Shown here one piece after another: positions 33,975 through 44,093 of a stretch of DNA of 64,000 nucleotides. Each line of letters opens with the position of its first letter. Positions within the stretch are counted from its first letter, which is position 1. Below the pieces are notes generated by a model. It was not told the DNA's origin. It was given only the letters and a program-made list of their open reading frames with translations, and did not search any database. The stretch comes from Craterostigma plantagineum (lineage: Eukaryota; Streptophyta; Magnoliopsida; Lamiales; Linderniaceae): the NCBI GenBank assembly GCA_027422505.1, contig JAPQWV010000637.1, positions 248,001 through 312,000 of the forward strand. The letters are read 5' to 3'. A program made the position numbers and the translations under genes.

Positions 33975-34180
33975 AGTCATGATGGTTGCTCGCTTCTCTG
34001 ACATCCCTTCATGCACGTGGAGCAACCCGTGTAACGTGCATGATGGGGTTGGTTGCTCGCGGTGCATACCGGTCATGAATGTGGAGCAACCCATGTACCA
34101 TTCATGCCGGGGAGTGATTGCTCACGTCGTGTACCAGTCATGTATGTGGAGCAACCCGGGTACCATACATGCTGGGAGTG
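33975..34180 (+). repeat. About 64-bp tandem repeat in element L
   Basis: 'gtggagcaaccc' recurs at 34018, 34081 and 34146, each followed by gta.c.t.catg and a gttgctc/attgctc block and tcatg(a/t)atgtgg. About three and a third degenerate units. Confidence 0.8.
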
Positions 34181-34384
34181 TGAGATTGGCATTTGGAAAT
34201 TCCGCTCCGAAAAGTTTGAGGGTGACCTAAACTTTTTCTATAATGTGCCAATACCGTCCTAGGTCGATCGTTGGGTACGGTGATCGTTGCCGCATTTTGG
34301 TGGTCAAAAACGTTTAAGTGTATTTTTTTAAAGAGTGATTTTGCAAGATTTGAAGCTAAAAGATGGGTTTGGATCAAGTTTAAA

Positions 34385-34870
34385 ATTTCTCACTTTGAAA
34401 GTTTCTCAGGTTTGAAAATTTTCTCAGTTTTAGAAAAATTCTCGGATTTGCAAAATTTCTCAGTTTTGCAAAATTTCTCGGATTTGAAAAAATTTCTCAG
34501 TTTAGCAAAATTTCTCGGATTTGAAAAAATTTCTCAGTTTTGCAAAATTTCTCGGATTTGAAAAATTTCTCAGTTTTGCAAAATTTCTCGGATTTGAAAA
34601 CATTTCTCAGTTTAGCAAAATTTCTCGGGCAGCGAAAGTTTCTCAGGTTGATAAAATTTCTCGGGCAGTGAGAGTTTCTCGGCCAGCGAAATTTTCTCAG
34701 GCAAACTTTCTCAGCTAAGAAATTCTCGGCCTGCAAAAAAAAATTTCTCGGTTTCGAAATTTCTCAGCCTGAGAAAATAATTTCTCAGATAGAAAACTCT
34801 CATCATGTGAAAGAAAGTTTCTCGGTTTCGAAATTTCTCAGCCTGAGAAAAAAAAATTCTCGGCTATGAA
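34385..34870 (+). repeat. Short tandem array 'tttctcggatttgaaaaa / tttctcagttttgcaaaa' in element L
   Basis: Units of about 18 bp alternate in pairs (tttctcagttttgcaaaa, tttctcggatttgaaaaa), then degrade to shorter tttctcgg…gaaa units. It lies downstream of the PBS on the element's strand, so it is part of the transcribed leader. Confidence 0.85.
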
Positions 34871-35152
34871 ATTTCTCGGCCAAGAACAGTTTACTGTTGC
34901 AAGGGCTGCGCGACTTTACCAGAAAAATGGCTCGTTTTCGCTCAAATCTCACTCAAAATCGACGAAAGTTGTTCCAAAACTTCAGAAAAACATTCCTAAA
35001 CACATAATCAACCTTTGGGATGTCTAAAAACAACAAATCGAGGTCGAAATTGCCCAAAAACTGAAAGTGACGAAAAGTATTTTTCCAAGCAATTTTCACT
35101 CAAATGTTGCTCAAAACACGCAAATCCGGTCGCGTTGTGCTCTGATACCAAT

Positions 35153-35486
35153 TGTTGGTCCCGATTTTCACCCAAACGAACAACTTCGGACGGATTAAAC
35201 ACGCCTAATAGATCGGAATCGAGAACGGGCGTGGGGCTTGGTGGTGTTCTTGAGGAGGCTCTCTCACTCTAAAATTGTTTATTTGATCTACACACACAAG
35301 CACACCTAACTATGTGTTAGGGTTTTAGTATTTATACCACAAGTTGGTATATAATACTTGGGCCCTTGTGTAAGCCCATTACAAAATAGCTACGGGCTAG
35401 CCCATTACGACCTAGCCCAAGTTAACTAAAAGCTAACCAACAAAGATATTATAATGAAATTGAACACTACAAAATATTTCCTAACA
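35153..35486 (-). repeat. Right LTR of element L (5' LTR)
   Basis: It starts TGTTGGTCCCG and ends CCTAACA, followed by the target duplication tatcc. On the minus strand TATA-like tataaata at 35336-35329 and telo-box at 35325-35317. Confidence 0.9.
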
Positions 35487-35769
35487 TATCCCTTTTAGCT
35501 CCCTTACACACAAGCACCTTACGCACGCCCCACAACTTTGTCATACTTGTTCTCTGGCTATATAAATCTTCTGAGCCCCACATATAAATCTTTTGATTGG
35601 GAGAGCCCCATATCAAATGGCGTCGTCTGTGGGAAAATTCAGAGTTGAAGGCGTGAGTGATTTTGCCTATATTGTGCGAAGCTGTGCTTATCACTTTCTA
35701 TTTCTTTTTTCTTCTCCTTATTTCTGCTGGAACGAGACGATTTACCCAAAAGACAGTCAAAGTCAGAAG

Positions 35770-36739
35770 TGAACCGCGGACTAAATTAGATGGGCCAAAA
35801 AAGTAAATGATAAGAAAAGGCATGTTAGGCCTATGTGAGGATATTTAATACTTAATTAATGATAAATAATAGAGAGGGACCTTCAGGGACTTCCGATAGG
35901 TAGTTGACGACCCCCAAGATGGAAAAAGCTTCCTCAATACGCTTCTAGGTGAAAAGACAGGTAAAAGCTGCTTCTGTCAGGACTGCAAAAAGCTGAATGA
36001 AAGCTGTCAAAGGCTGTCTCTGACAGAAGGCCTGTCACACTGCGCAGCACATTGTCCCAGAAGGTCATATCACCAGGGATCTCGGATGTACCTTTAGGCA
36101 ATATCCAAGAGCCTCCTATATAAAGGGGACTTCATCATTTTTGCATGGATCATGATCAGAATACGAAAATACTCTCTAGTTTTCTCTCTTTTGAGTGTGT
36201 TAAACTTCTCTTTCGATACTTAGCATATTTAGAGCGAAAGTAAGGATTAGTTGAGTGTGTAATTCGTCCAAATATAGTGAAAGGAGGTTTTAGAGCGCCC
36301 GTGGACGTAGGATCTGCAAAGATCCGAACCACGTAATTCCTTGTGTTATTTCCTTTACGTCCCAAACATGTCCCGATACGTCCTCAACACGTCCCAACGT
36401 CCCGATACGTCCTCAACACGTCCCAACTTCCTGATACGTCCCAAACACGTCCTGACACATCCCAGATACGTCCCAAACATGACCCAACACGTCCCCATAC
36501 GTCCCAAGACGTCCCTATATGTCCCAAACGAATCTCAAACACGTCTCCAACGTACCTAACGTCCCTTAACGTCCTAATACGTCCTAAACAAGCCCCAACG
36601 TCCTAGATATATCCCTTTTAGCTCCCTTACACACAAGCACCTTACGCACGCCCCACAACTTTGTAATACTTGTTTTCCGGCTATATAAATCTTCTGAGCC
36701 CCACATATAAATTCTTTTGATTGGGAGAGCCCCATATCA
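35770..36739 (+). repeat. Right LTR of element E
   Basis: It starts near TGAACCGCGGACTAAATTAG and ends CCCCATATCA. It matches the left LTR apart from a minisatellite expansion at 36354-36600 that adds about 200 bp. Confidence 0.82.
36354..36600 (+). repeat. ACGTCC minisatellite in the right LTR of element E
   Basis: About 16 copies of ACGTCC spaced 10-13 bp (atacgtcccaaac, acacgtcccaac variants). The left LTR has only four at the same place (about 31585-31635). Confidence 0.9.
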
Positions 36740-38261
36740 CTATGCAAACCGAAATGGATTCTATGCACGAAAATCAAGTCTGGACTCTAGTAGACCTCCC
36801 AGATGGTTTTAGACCCATTGGGTGTAAATGAATCTACAAGAGAAAGATTGGATCTGACGGATTGGTTGATACATACAAAGCCAGGCTTGTGGCGAAAGGG
36901 TACAGTCAAAAAGAGGGCATTGACTATGAGTAGACCTTTTCGCCTGTCGCTATGATGAAGTCCATTCAAACATTGCTTGCGATAGCTGTGCACTATGACT
37001 ATGAGATCTTTCAGATGGACGTGAAAACTGCATTCCTAAATGGATACCTCAAGGAAGAAATATATATAGAGCAGTCCAAGGGTTTTACATGCTCATAATG
37101 TGTGCAATTGAACAAGTCCATTAATGGACTCAAACAAGCCTCCAGAAGCTGGAATCTTCGGTTCGATGAAGTGGTCAAGGGCCACGGATTCTTCAAAAAC
37201 GAAGACGAACCTTGGGTCTACAAGAAAAGTATGGGAGCAAAATATCTTTCCTCGTATTGTACGTGGATGACATCCTTTTGGTAGGAAATGATATTGGAAT
37301 GCTCTCGATGGTGAAAGCGTGGCTTTCGACCGAATTCTCCATGAAAGACTTGGGATAAGCTACCTACATCTTGGGTATTCGCCTTTATAGAGATCGACCG
37401 AATCGTATGTTAGGACTCTCACAGGCCCTTTACTTAGAGAAGGTCTTGAAGCGATATAATATGGACAACTCTAAGAAAGGGTTCATGCCTATGCGACATG
37501 AGATTCACCTTTCCAAGGCTATGAGCCCTCAAAGTGAGTTGGAGCGGAAAGAGATGAATGGAATCCCCTATGCATCCGCAGTGGGTAGCTTGATGTACGT
37601 GATGCTTTGCACGCGACCTGACTTGGCGTATGCTGTGAGCATAGTCCGTCGGTTTCAAGCTGACCTTGGTAAGGAACATTGGACAGCAGTCAAGACTATC
37701 CTCAAGTACCTCAGGCGGACTAAGGATATGATACTGGTCTATGGTAATGGAGAATTGTAAGTGGAAGGGTATACGGATTCGGATTTTCAGTCTGACGTAG
37801 ACGACCGAAAATCCACTTCAGGATTCGTCTTTACGCTCAACGGTGAAGCAGTGTCTTGGAAACGTTCCAAATAGAGCACTACTGTAGATTCCACCTGCAA
37901 AGCAGAGTATAAAGCGGCCTCAGATGCAGCTAAGGAAGGTGTTTGGATGAGAAAGTTCTTGGAAAAACTTGGTGTCGTTTCTGTAGCAGATAGGCCATTA
38001 CCATTATGGTGAGACAATACTGGCGCTATTGCTCAGGCGAAAGAACCAAGATCTCACAGCAGGTCCAAACATATAGAAAGAAAGTACCACGTGTTACGTG
38101 GATTCGTTGAGAATGGCTACATAGCCGTGCAGAAGATTGCGACCGCGGATAACGTGGTCGACCCGTTCACCAAGCCTCTATCACAGGCAGTGCTGGCTAG
38201 ACATCTCGAAAAGATGGGTATTAGATACTGCAGCGCATGGCATTGAGTGCAAGTGGGAGAT

Positions 38262-40158
38262 TGTTAGGAATATGCCCTCGAATGCTATACGAGGATTAGA
38301 TTGTATAGGGCATTAGATTATTTATCATTCAACCTTTTGTGTAATAAGATGTTTTCGTGTGTTTAATGGAAGGCATTGTTCGTTTATTGGATATAAGTGT
38401 TCTTTACTTAGCATGCGGTAAAGCAATAAATAAACAGATCTAAATGTGTCGAGTTGAGTCATTGTTTCTCGATGGGTACGAGAGAGGAAGGCACCAGCGG
38501 ACTCTTAACCTCGAACATTAAAAGTTCGTAAGCCTGAGGCTCCAGCTGGGTGCTGGATAACCGATCACGGCTTATTTGTCGATGACCTATCGTGTGCCGA
38601 TATCTCGCTTGGAAGTGGAGGTCATGACTTGTGATACGAATCGAATCAAGGGATTGACTCGTTTCATGGACACTGACTCATGGGTCGTACGGTCGAACAT
38701 GGGTTATTACTCAAGGAGTGTCAATGACCGACGACAACACTATAGTAGTCTATGTGAACCTTAGACCGAAAGGGGCTTTGACGGAGTTGAATTCGAAGTA
38801 TCGACTGTCACTGGTTCCCCTCGACCCGATTTGCTGTTGCATGGGTCAGCGGGCCAGATGCGGTCTTGATGACGATTTGTGATTGTCGGACTTAGACCGC
38901 CGAGTACGGATTCACAGTCTCGCAAGTAATCGAGATAAATGTCCAATGAGGACGGCGACGGGAAATTACGAAGTCCTTGGCCAAGATATTGAACTAACTC
39001 ATGTGAGACATGGAGGGTAGTTTGGTAATTTGCCTCGTCTCCGTTTTATCATACAATCGAGTTTAGTTAGATTGATATAGACCATGGCTCTCACTTGATT
39101 GGGACACAGCTGAAGGGTTTATACGTAGCACTGTTTTTAATAGTGAGGTTATGGCATAAAGACTAGGTCGAAATTCGCACTCAAATCGGGTTACGGTCCG
39201 GTACTGCGGGATTGGCTAGGTAACTACCGGACTCTTTGATTTCTCCCTTGCTGATTGATTCGAACCTAGAGAGTCGGGCATAAAAAGGATCATCAACGTG
39301 TACTGATAAGGAGAGAAAGTGTTTTGGGCCTTAACGGGCCGTTGGGCCACGCCTTAATGGGCCTCAGGCCATTTATTGGATTGAAGTTGGACTTCTTATG
39401 AAACTAACTTTAAGACTTGGACTTGGCCAAGTGCTTAATGGGCCTGAGGATAAAATTGGATTTCACCTTAAGCTAATTTCGAAATATGCCTTTGAGGGTA
39501 TTTTCAGAATTTGCATATTTGATATAAATAAGTATGGAATAAAATATTGGAATATTCTTTATTTAAATTTCGAAATTAATTTTGAATAAAATTTCGAATT
39601 CGATACCATATTTAAATATACTTAGTTTGACTTGGTATTTAAGTTACTTTTCTAATAATAGTAAGTTTCCTTAACTTTGGATTTGGAATTCAAAAGAGAG
39701 TAAGATTTGGCAAAAATCTCTCACACTTTAAGGACAAAGATATCGAAATCCAATCCTTTAAATAGGCTAAGAATTTCGTGCTCCAAACGTAGAGAAAAAA
39801 TAGGTGATTTTCGAAATCGACCAAAGGCACAAAACACACACCGAACGCACACACGTTTCTCCCATGCGACGGCTTAGTTCTCTCTAGCCATCTTCGGAGA
39901 ATTGATTCCATGGTACACTGCGAGGTCGGCGTGACGATCTAGTGCCATCCACCACCATCGACAAAGTCTTGAAGAAAAGGACGAGGAGCTACCACTCGCG
40001 TCAACTGGTAATTCTCTACGGGTTTACCCGCCCTATTGCATGTCTATGTGTTACTATTCTGATCCGCGCTACGTGGGCAATGGGGGAGCCCGGAAAATTT
40101 TTGTTCTGCACCGTTCTCGGGGACGTGGCGTCTCCGGGAGACACCGGGTAACCCAACA
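38262..40158 (+). repeat. Right LTR of copia F, full length
   Basis: It starts TGTTAGGAATATGCCCTCG and ends ACCGGGTAACCCAACA; 1897 bp. It contains the segment 38718-39470 that is missing from the left LTR. Confidence 0.9.
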
Positions 40159-41021
40159 GATTGAATATGTGAAGTCACTGTTCGCGCGAAGAAACTACTT
40201 GAACACGTACTGATTTTGCTAAAATTTTATATATTTTGCTTCATGACGTGTTTAATTGCATGTTTGTGCGTAGACTGTAGTTGATTTCGAGCAATTGCCT
40301 GCAATAGTACTGCATAATTCGTTGTTTTTGCTTGAATCAGTGTTGATTGTATTCTGTGATAATTTTGCGCTATTTCAATTTTTCTCGCTAGGTTCTCTAT
40401 CGGTTCAATTTCTCGAACGAAAACTCTGAGCGAAAATTTTTCTCGATTCAGAATACCAAGTCAGTACTAAAGTCGTCATTACTAAAAGCGACTTTGGTAG
40501 AAAAATTTCTCGAGCATTACTTAGCGAAAATCTTTTTCGACGAGATCAATTTTGATTTGCGCGTGTAATTTTCTCTCGAAAAATATTTTCGGTCAGACTT
40601 CTTAGTTTGACCAAGCAAAAACCATTTGCGTTCGAGAAACTTTTCCAGTCAACGATTTTGACCCAGCGAGAAACTTACTATACGTAATGTTTCCTTGCGA
40701 TCGAAATAAATTCACGATCCAGAAATTTGTCTCGACCGAAAGATTTTGAGCAATATATTTCGCTCATAAAATTTTTCGCTGACATACTATCTCGCACGAG
40801 AACAGTAACGACCACACTTTATTTCGACAAAATTATTTTCGATCAAACTTTAAAGGTTGAATCGACATTAATTCTCGACTGCTTTAGAATCAAATGCTAC
40901 TGACTAATTTGTTACTCGTGAAGCACTACATCAGTTCAAACCATCAAAACAACAAACGAAGATCCTTCATCAACTCTACTACAAAAAGCATGGATGCGTA
41001 TACTCTGGGAAATGATAACCG

Positions 41022-41580
41022 TTTTTTTTTTGCTGAAGAAAATTGAAAAAAAACTAAACAATAACCAAAAAGTGCATTCTGGAAGATCTAAAGTTTTCTT
41101 TAGTTCGGAAAATGAAAATAAAATCTGACATTAAAAAGGATAGAAATCTCCTTTGTTCTTTTTTGGTTGCTTATTAAATTTAATATGAATATATAATAAA
41201 TAAGAAAGTGTAAATGATATATCAGACTTCAGAAATTCGTTGGAATACAAAAACGGTCCGGCTAGGCACTGACCAGGCCATGCCATCAGACGAAATCAGA
41301 ATCTGAAAGAAAGGCCTTTCGAACAAAATCAACACAAAGAGGTCTTTCTTATTTTTCTTTAGTTCGATTGTTGGCACGTTCGGTAAAGAGAAATTCTTTA
41401 TTTGTCAATTTCTCTCTACATATATATACATATATCGCCAAACGGTATATTCGCCTCTTTTTAGCAATCCGACGCTTTAGTCCACTGAGCCATCTCTCCC
41501 AGTTGAAAAAGATAATTATTACATGACACAGTCTTTCTTTCTCTCTTCTTTCTCTATTATATTTCTACATATATCGACAA
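41022..41580 (-). other. Probable plastid-derived filler inside gag B
   Basis: The stretch has no counterpart in gag copy A and replaces about 90 bp of it. It contains the 5' half of a plastid-type tRNA-Ser(GCU) on the minus strand, preceded on that strand by AT-rich DNA (gactgtgtcatgtaataatt) of plastid-spacer character. The part 41022-41460 may come from elsewhere in an organelle genome or be several joined pieces; I could not identify it. The pattern fits filler DNA captured during break repair. Confidence 0.5.
41461..41500 (-). pseudogene. trnS-GCU: Truncated plastid-type tRNA-Ser (GCU)
   Basis: On the minus strand 40 nt match the start of plastid trnS-GCU through the anticodon loop (ggagagatggct.agtgg, actaaagcg.cggattgctaa). 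One D-arm base differs (gctcag for gctgag). The sequence stops matching right after the anticodon loop, so the T arm and acceptor 3' side are missing and no tRNA can be made. Confidence 0.65.
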
Positions 41581-44093
41581 CCTTCTCTTGTCACTTGAGC
41601 AAGGTCCAACTCAGTTCTGGATAAATGTACCCGATGACAACACAGCAAATCCTCTAATTCCTGCCTCTAGGCGACTCAAAGAGCCTAGGGAATACATAGA
41701 GGAGGAAAGAGTTAGAACAAAGGCTGATTTGATAGCCAAGAACACTCTAATGCAGGGCATCCCAAACGACACATATCGACAGATCGACAGCCTTCCAACG
41801 GCATGGGCATATGGGATGAACTGCATAAGATGATGAAACGAACTACAATAGGCATCAAGGCCAAGAAGGCAAACATGCTCACGACTTACGACTCTTTCAG
41901 AGCGAAACCTGAGGAGAGCCTAGATGATCTCTATCAGAGATTCCTCACACTTCTGAATGAGATGAGGAAAATAGAAATCACCAAGACAAACATGAAAACC
42001 AACATTCGATTTCTCTCCTCTCTGTCCTTGGAATGGAAGAAGATCCACTCAAATCAGGCAAAACAAAGACCTTGAGGAGTTGGATATCCATGCCATGTTC
42101 GACAATCTCGCACAGCACGAGGAAGACGTAAGCGAGATTCAGAATGAGCAGAAGAGCAAGCTGATCGAAGACACAGTTGCCCTAGTCTCAGAGAAGCGAG
42201 TATCAAAGCCAAGAAAAGAGAAGATCATTAGGCCTCATACCCCTTCAGAGTCGAAAGATGAATCAGACTCAGACGTGGAGCCAAATATGAAAGCGTTGGG
42301 AAAGCAGTTGGCTCTAATTGGAAAAATAGCAAGCAATACTTCAAGAAGAAGTCCTGATCATCAGCCAACCGACTTCGAACCTCAAGCTCAAAGAACACAG
42401 AACGTGCAACCGAGACCTCCGAAGTCAAGAACGCCAAAAAGACGAACAAGTGCTTTAACTGCGGCAAACCAGGTCACTATGCCAGAAAGTGCACTCTCCC
42501 AAAGAACAGAGATACCCAAGAAGCTTCAACTCACAAAGTAGAAAGAAGATGGGGTAGCTCTGATGGCAGAACAAGACCAGTGGCTCGAAGATAGGTCCAG
42601 CTCTGAAGAGGAGAACCTAGCTCTCATGGCCCGCCTGGACGAAAACTCAGACGCCGAATCCACCAATCAGACGGACGAAGACCAAGCATTCGAATCGTCA
42701 CATGAGGTAGTCTCTCCTTCCACATTATTGACCATGTTAGAATCGTATCAACTAGCATACACTAACATGAAACGTGAACAGAAAAGCGTAAAGGAAGTAG
42801 AGAAGAAATTAACTAAGTCTTAGGAAAGGATAGCTAGTCTCGAGGTGGACTTAGGAGCTCTAATGTCAAAATAGAAGACTTATCTAAGAGCCCCATTATT
42901 AGCGAGACTAAGTATATTCCCTTAGAGAAGCATAATTCGATCATAAAAGAATTAGAAGACAGGCTTGAGAATAACTATAATTGCTTGGTTAGGAATCTCA
43001 CCGAGAAAGCCAGCCTCAATTGTAGGAGAACAGATGCAACAACTAAGCTCACCAACCTAGAAGCCCAATTAGATAGATCTAGCGCTAAGGTGTGTGAACG
43101 TACGAAAGATGACGCCTGTAAAGCCGCCAAACTAAGGATGGAAAATAATTTTGCTCTCTTAGGAGAAGAACGTAAAAAGCTATACGCAAAAGTTAAGAAA
43201 TTAGATGATCTTATTGTAAAGAGGGGACAAAGCGAACAAACGATCTTCTTAAACCAACCTATGGACATAGAATTCTACGATTACAAGTATGGTTTAGACT
43301 TTGAGAATCCACATTGCTTGACTAAAGTTGACTGCAAACAACTTTATGATGTCAAGTACATGGGTCTAGGACTAACCTCTCTTATGGCTTTTACTGGTGC
43401 AAAAGAAACTGACGTATAAGAAGCCAAGAGAAAAGCCAAAGCAAGGACTGAAATCCCCTTCTCTTACACCGAACTGAACCAAAGTGACAAAACGAGGGTC
43501 TTACCCAAGGGCTGGAGCTTAGATTCAGTTTATATTCCCGAAGATCATTCTATAACTGAGGAAGCACAATCTCCCATTCTGAAAATTCTCTCTATATACC
43601 CCCTATTGTTAGGAAAATAGAACGGTTAAGAGCTTCTTTAGAAAAGGAAAGAGAGAATTTGAACCTGAAAAGAAAATGTTCCTAAATGAGATGGACAATC
43701 TCAAAGCTTCCTCCATCTCACAAGCCATTTTTCACACATCAACCTCAAGGGAAACTATCATTATGAAAAGTGTGAAGAAAGAAAAATCGCCTTCCAAAGA
43801 ACTAATATCTAAGAATAAGGTTCTTAAAAATATTATCTCTAACCCTGTTTCCACTACATCTATAGGGAGCGCAGTCAAGGAGCTAGAGAAACAAAAGGCG
43901 AAAGTGTGTAGTGTAGAGATAAAGAATGAGTCTCTAGATGTTAAAATTCCAAGTTTATCATGTACTTCTGTAAAAATAAAAAACAGTCGTAGAAATAAAA
44001 GAGCTGTCTGTTTCCTATCTCAAAATAATTGCTTCTACTTGCTACTTAACGCTTACCACCTTTTGAAGCACCAGCTTTGACATAGGCTCTTCA

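Larger units (their letters stand above)
31644..35486 (-). mobile_element. LARD-like non-autonomous LTR retrotransposon L
   Basis: Two 334-bp LTRs (31644-31977 and 35153-35486), perfect target duplication tatcc (31639-31643, 35487-35491). The minus-strand PBS TGGTATCAGAGC is at 35150-35139 and the purine tract AAGGGGAGAT at 31987-31978. The 3.2-kb interior has no gag or pol domain that I recognise; it holds tandem arrays at 33975-34180 and 34385-34870 and a few minus-strand frames. Only about 5 of 334 LTR positions differ, so this is the most recent insertion in the window. Confidence 0.88.
31001..36739 (+). mobile_element. TRIM-like LTR element E inside copia F
   Basis: The element begins TGATATGG and ends CCATATCA, with target duplication ctata (30996-31000) / ctatg (36740-36744). 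The left LTR is 31001-31643 plus 35492-35615 (split by element L); the right LTR is 35770-36739. Only about 154 bp separates the LTRs (35616-35769), beginning tggcgtcgtctgtggga, which resembles the PBS region of Tat/Ogre-type gypsy elements. No coding sequence. A very short internal region with a PBS-like start is the definition of a TRIM, though these LTRs are long for that class. Strand is taken from the PBS-like site. Confidence 0.78.
30130..38247 (+). pseudogene. Copia pol (integrase–RT–RNase H) of element F
   Basis: The integrase core starts abruptly near 30146 (FTDDSSRL, VYLMKHKSYTFEWFNEYK, AVRSDRGGEYMS) without the HHCC finger. The glutamate region follows in shifted frame, with a stop after ERRN. 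The end of integrase and linker (RQPERYGMVNIEHEVAAMEG) stop at 31001 where element E enters. RT resumes at 36740: WTLVDLPDGFRPIGCK, MDVKTAFLNGYLKEEIYIEQ, YVDD at 37260-37271, YILGIRLYRDR, ASAVGSLMYVMLCTRPDLAY. RNase [21 protein letters not shown] … SKHIERKYHVLRGFVENGY … PFTKPL. Stops are numerous (for example 36828-36830, 36931-36933, 37097-37099). Confidence 0.88.
28727..40158 (+). mobile_element. Ty1/copia element F inserted in the leader of Sirevirus B
   Basis: LTRs at 28727-29856 and 38262-40158, perfect target duplication gattg (28722-28726 and 40159-40163). The PBS-like tggtattagagt is at 29858-29869 and the purine tract aagtgggaga at 38251-38260. Pol is in plus orientation. Gag, protease and the start of integrase are deleted. 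Element E (31001-36739) splits pol. The LTRs differ by several percent and by a deletion of about 770 bp. Confidence 0.9.
40990..44093 (+). pseudogene. Sirevirus B gag, interrupted by plastid-like filler
   Basis: It starts ATGGATGCGTATAC (MDAYTLGNDN), like copy A. At about 41022 gag is replaced by about 560 bp of foreign DNA and resumes near 41581 (SRRLKEPREYIEEERVRTKA, LMQGIPNDTYRQIDSLP). Then the capsid core (YQRFLTLLNEMRKIEITKTN), a zinc knuckle CFNCGKPGHYARKC at 42451-42492 in a different frame from its upstream neighbour, an acidic coiled-coil region (42563-43400) with internal stops, and a Lys/Ser-rich end. Gag forms the capsid and binds RNA; the shifts prevent a single product here. 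Confidence 0.82.

Noticed and set aside
32728..34262. Plus-strand frames in element L
   Set aside because: The element is oriented minus by its PBS and PPT, and these frames have no domain; several are readings of the 64-bp repeats.
36341..36606. Two overlapping frames rich in RPK and TSQ
   Set aside because: They are translations of the ACGTCC minisatellite in an LTR.
41461..41500. Functional nuclear tRNA-Ser gene
   Set aside because: Only the 5' half is present; T arm, acceptor 3' strand and variable arm are missing.
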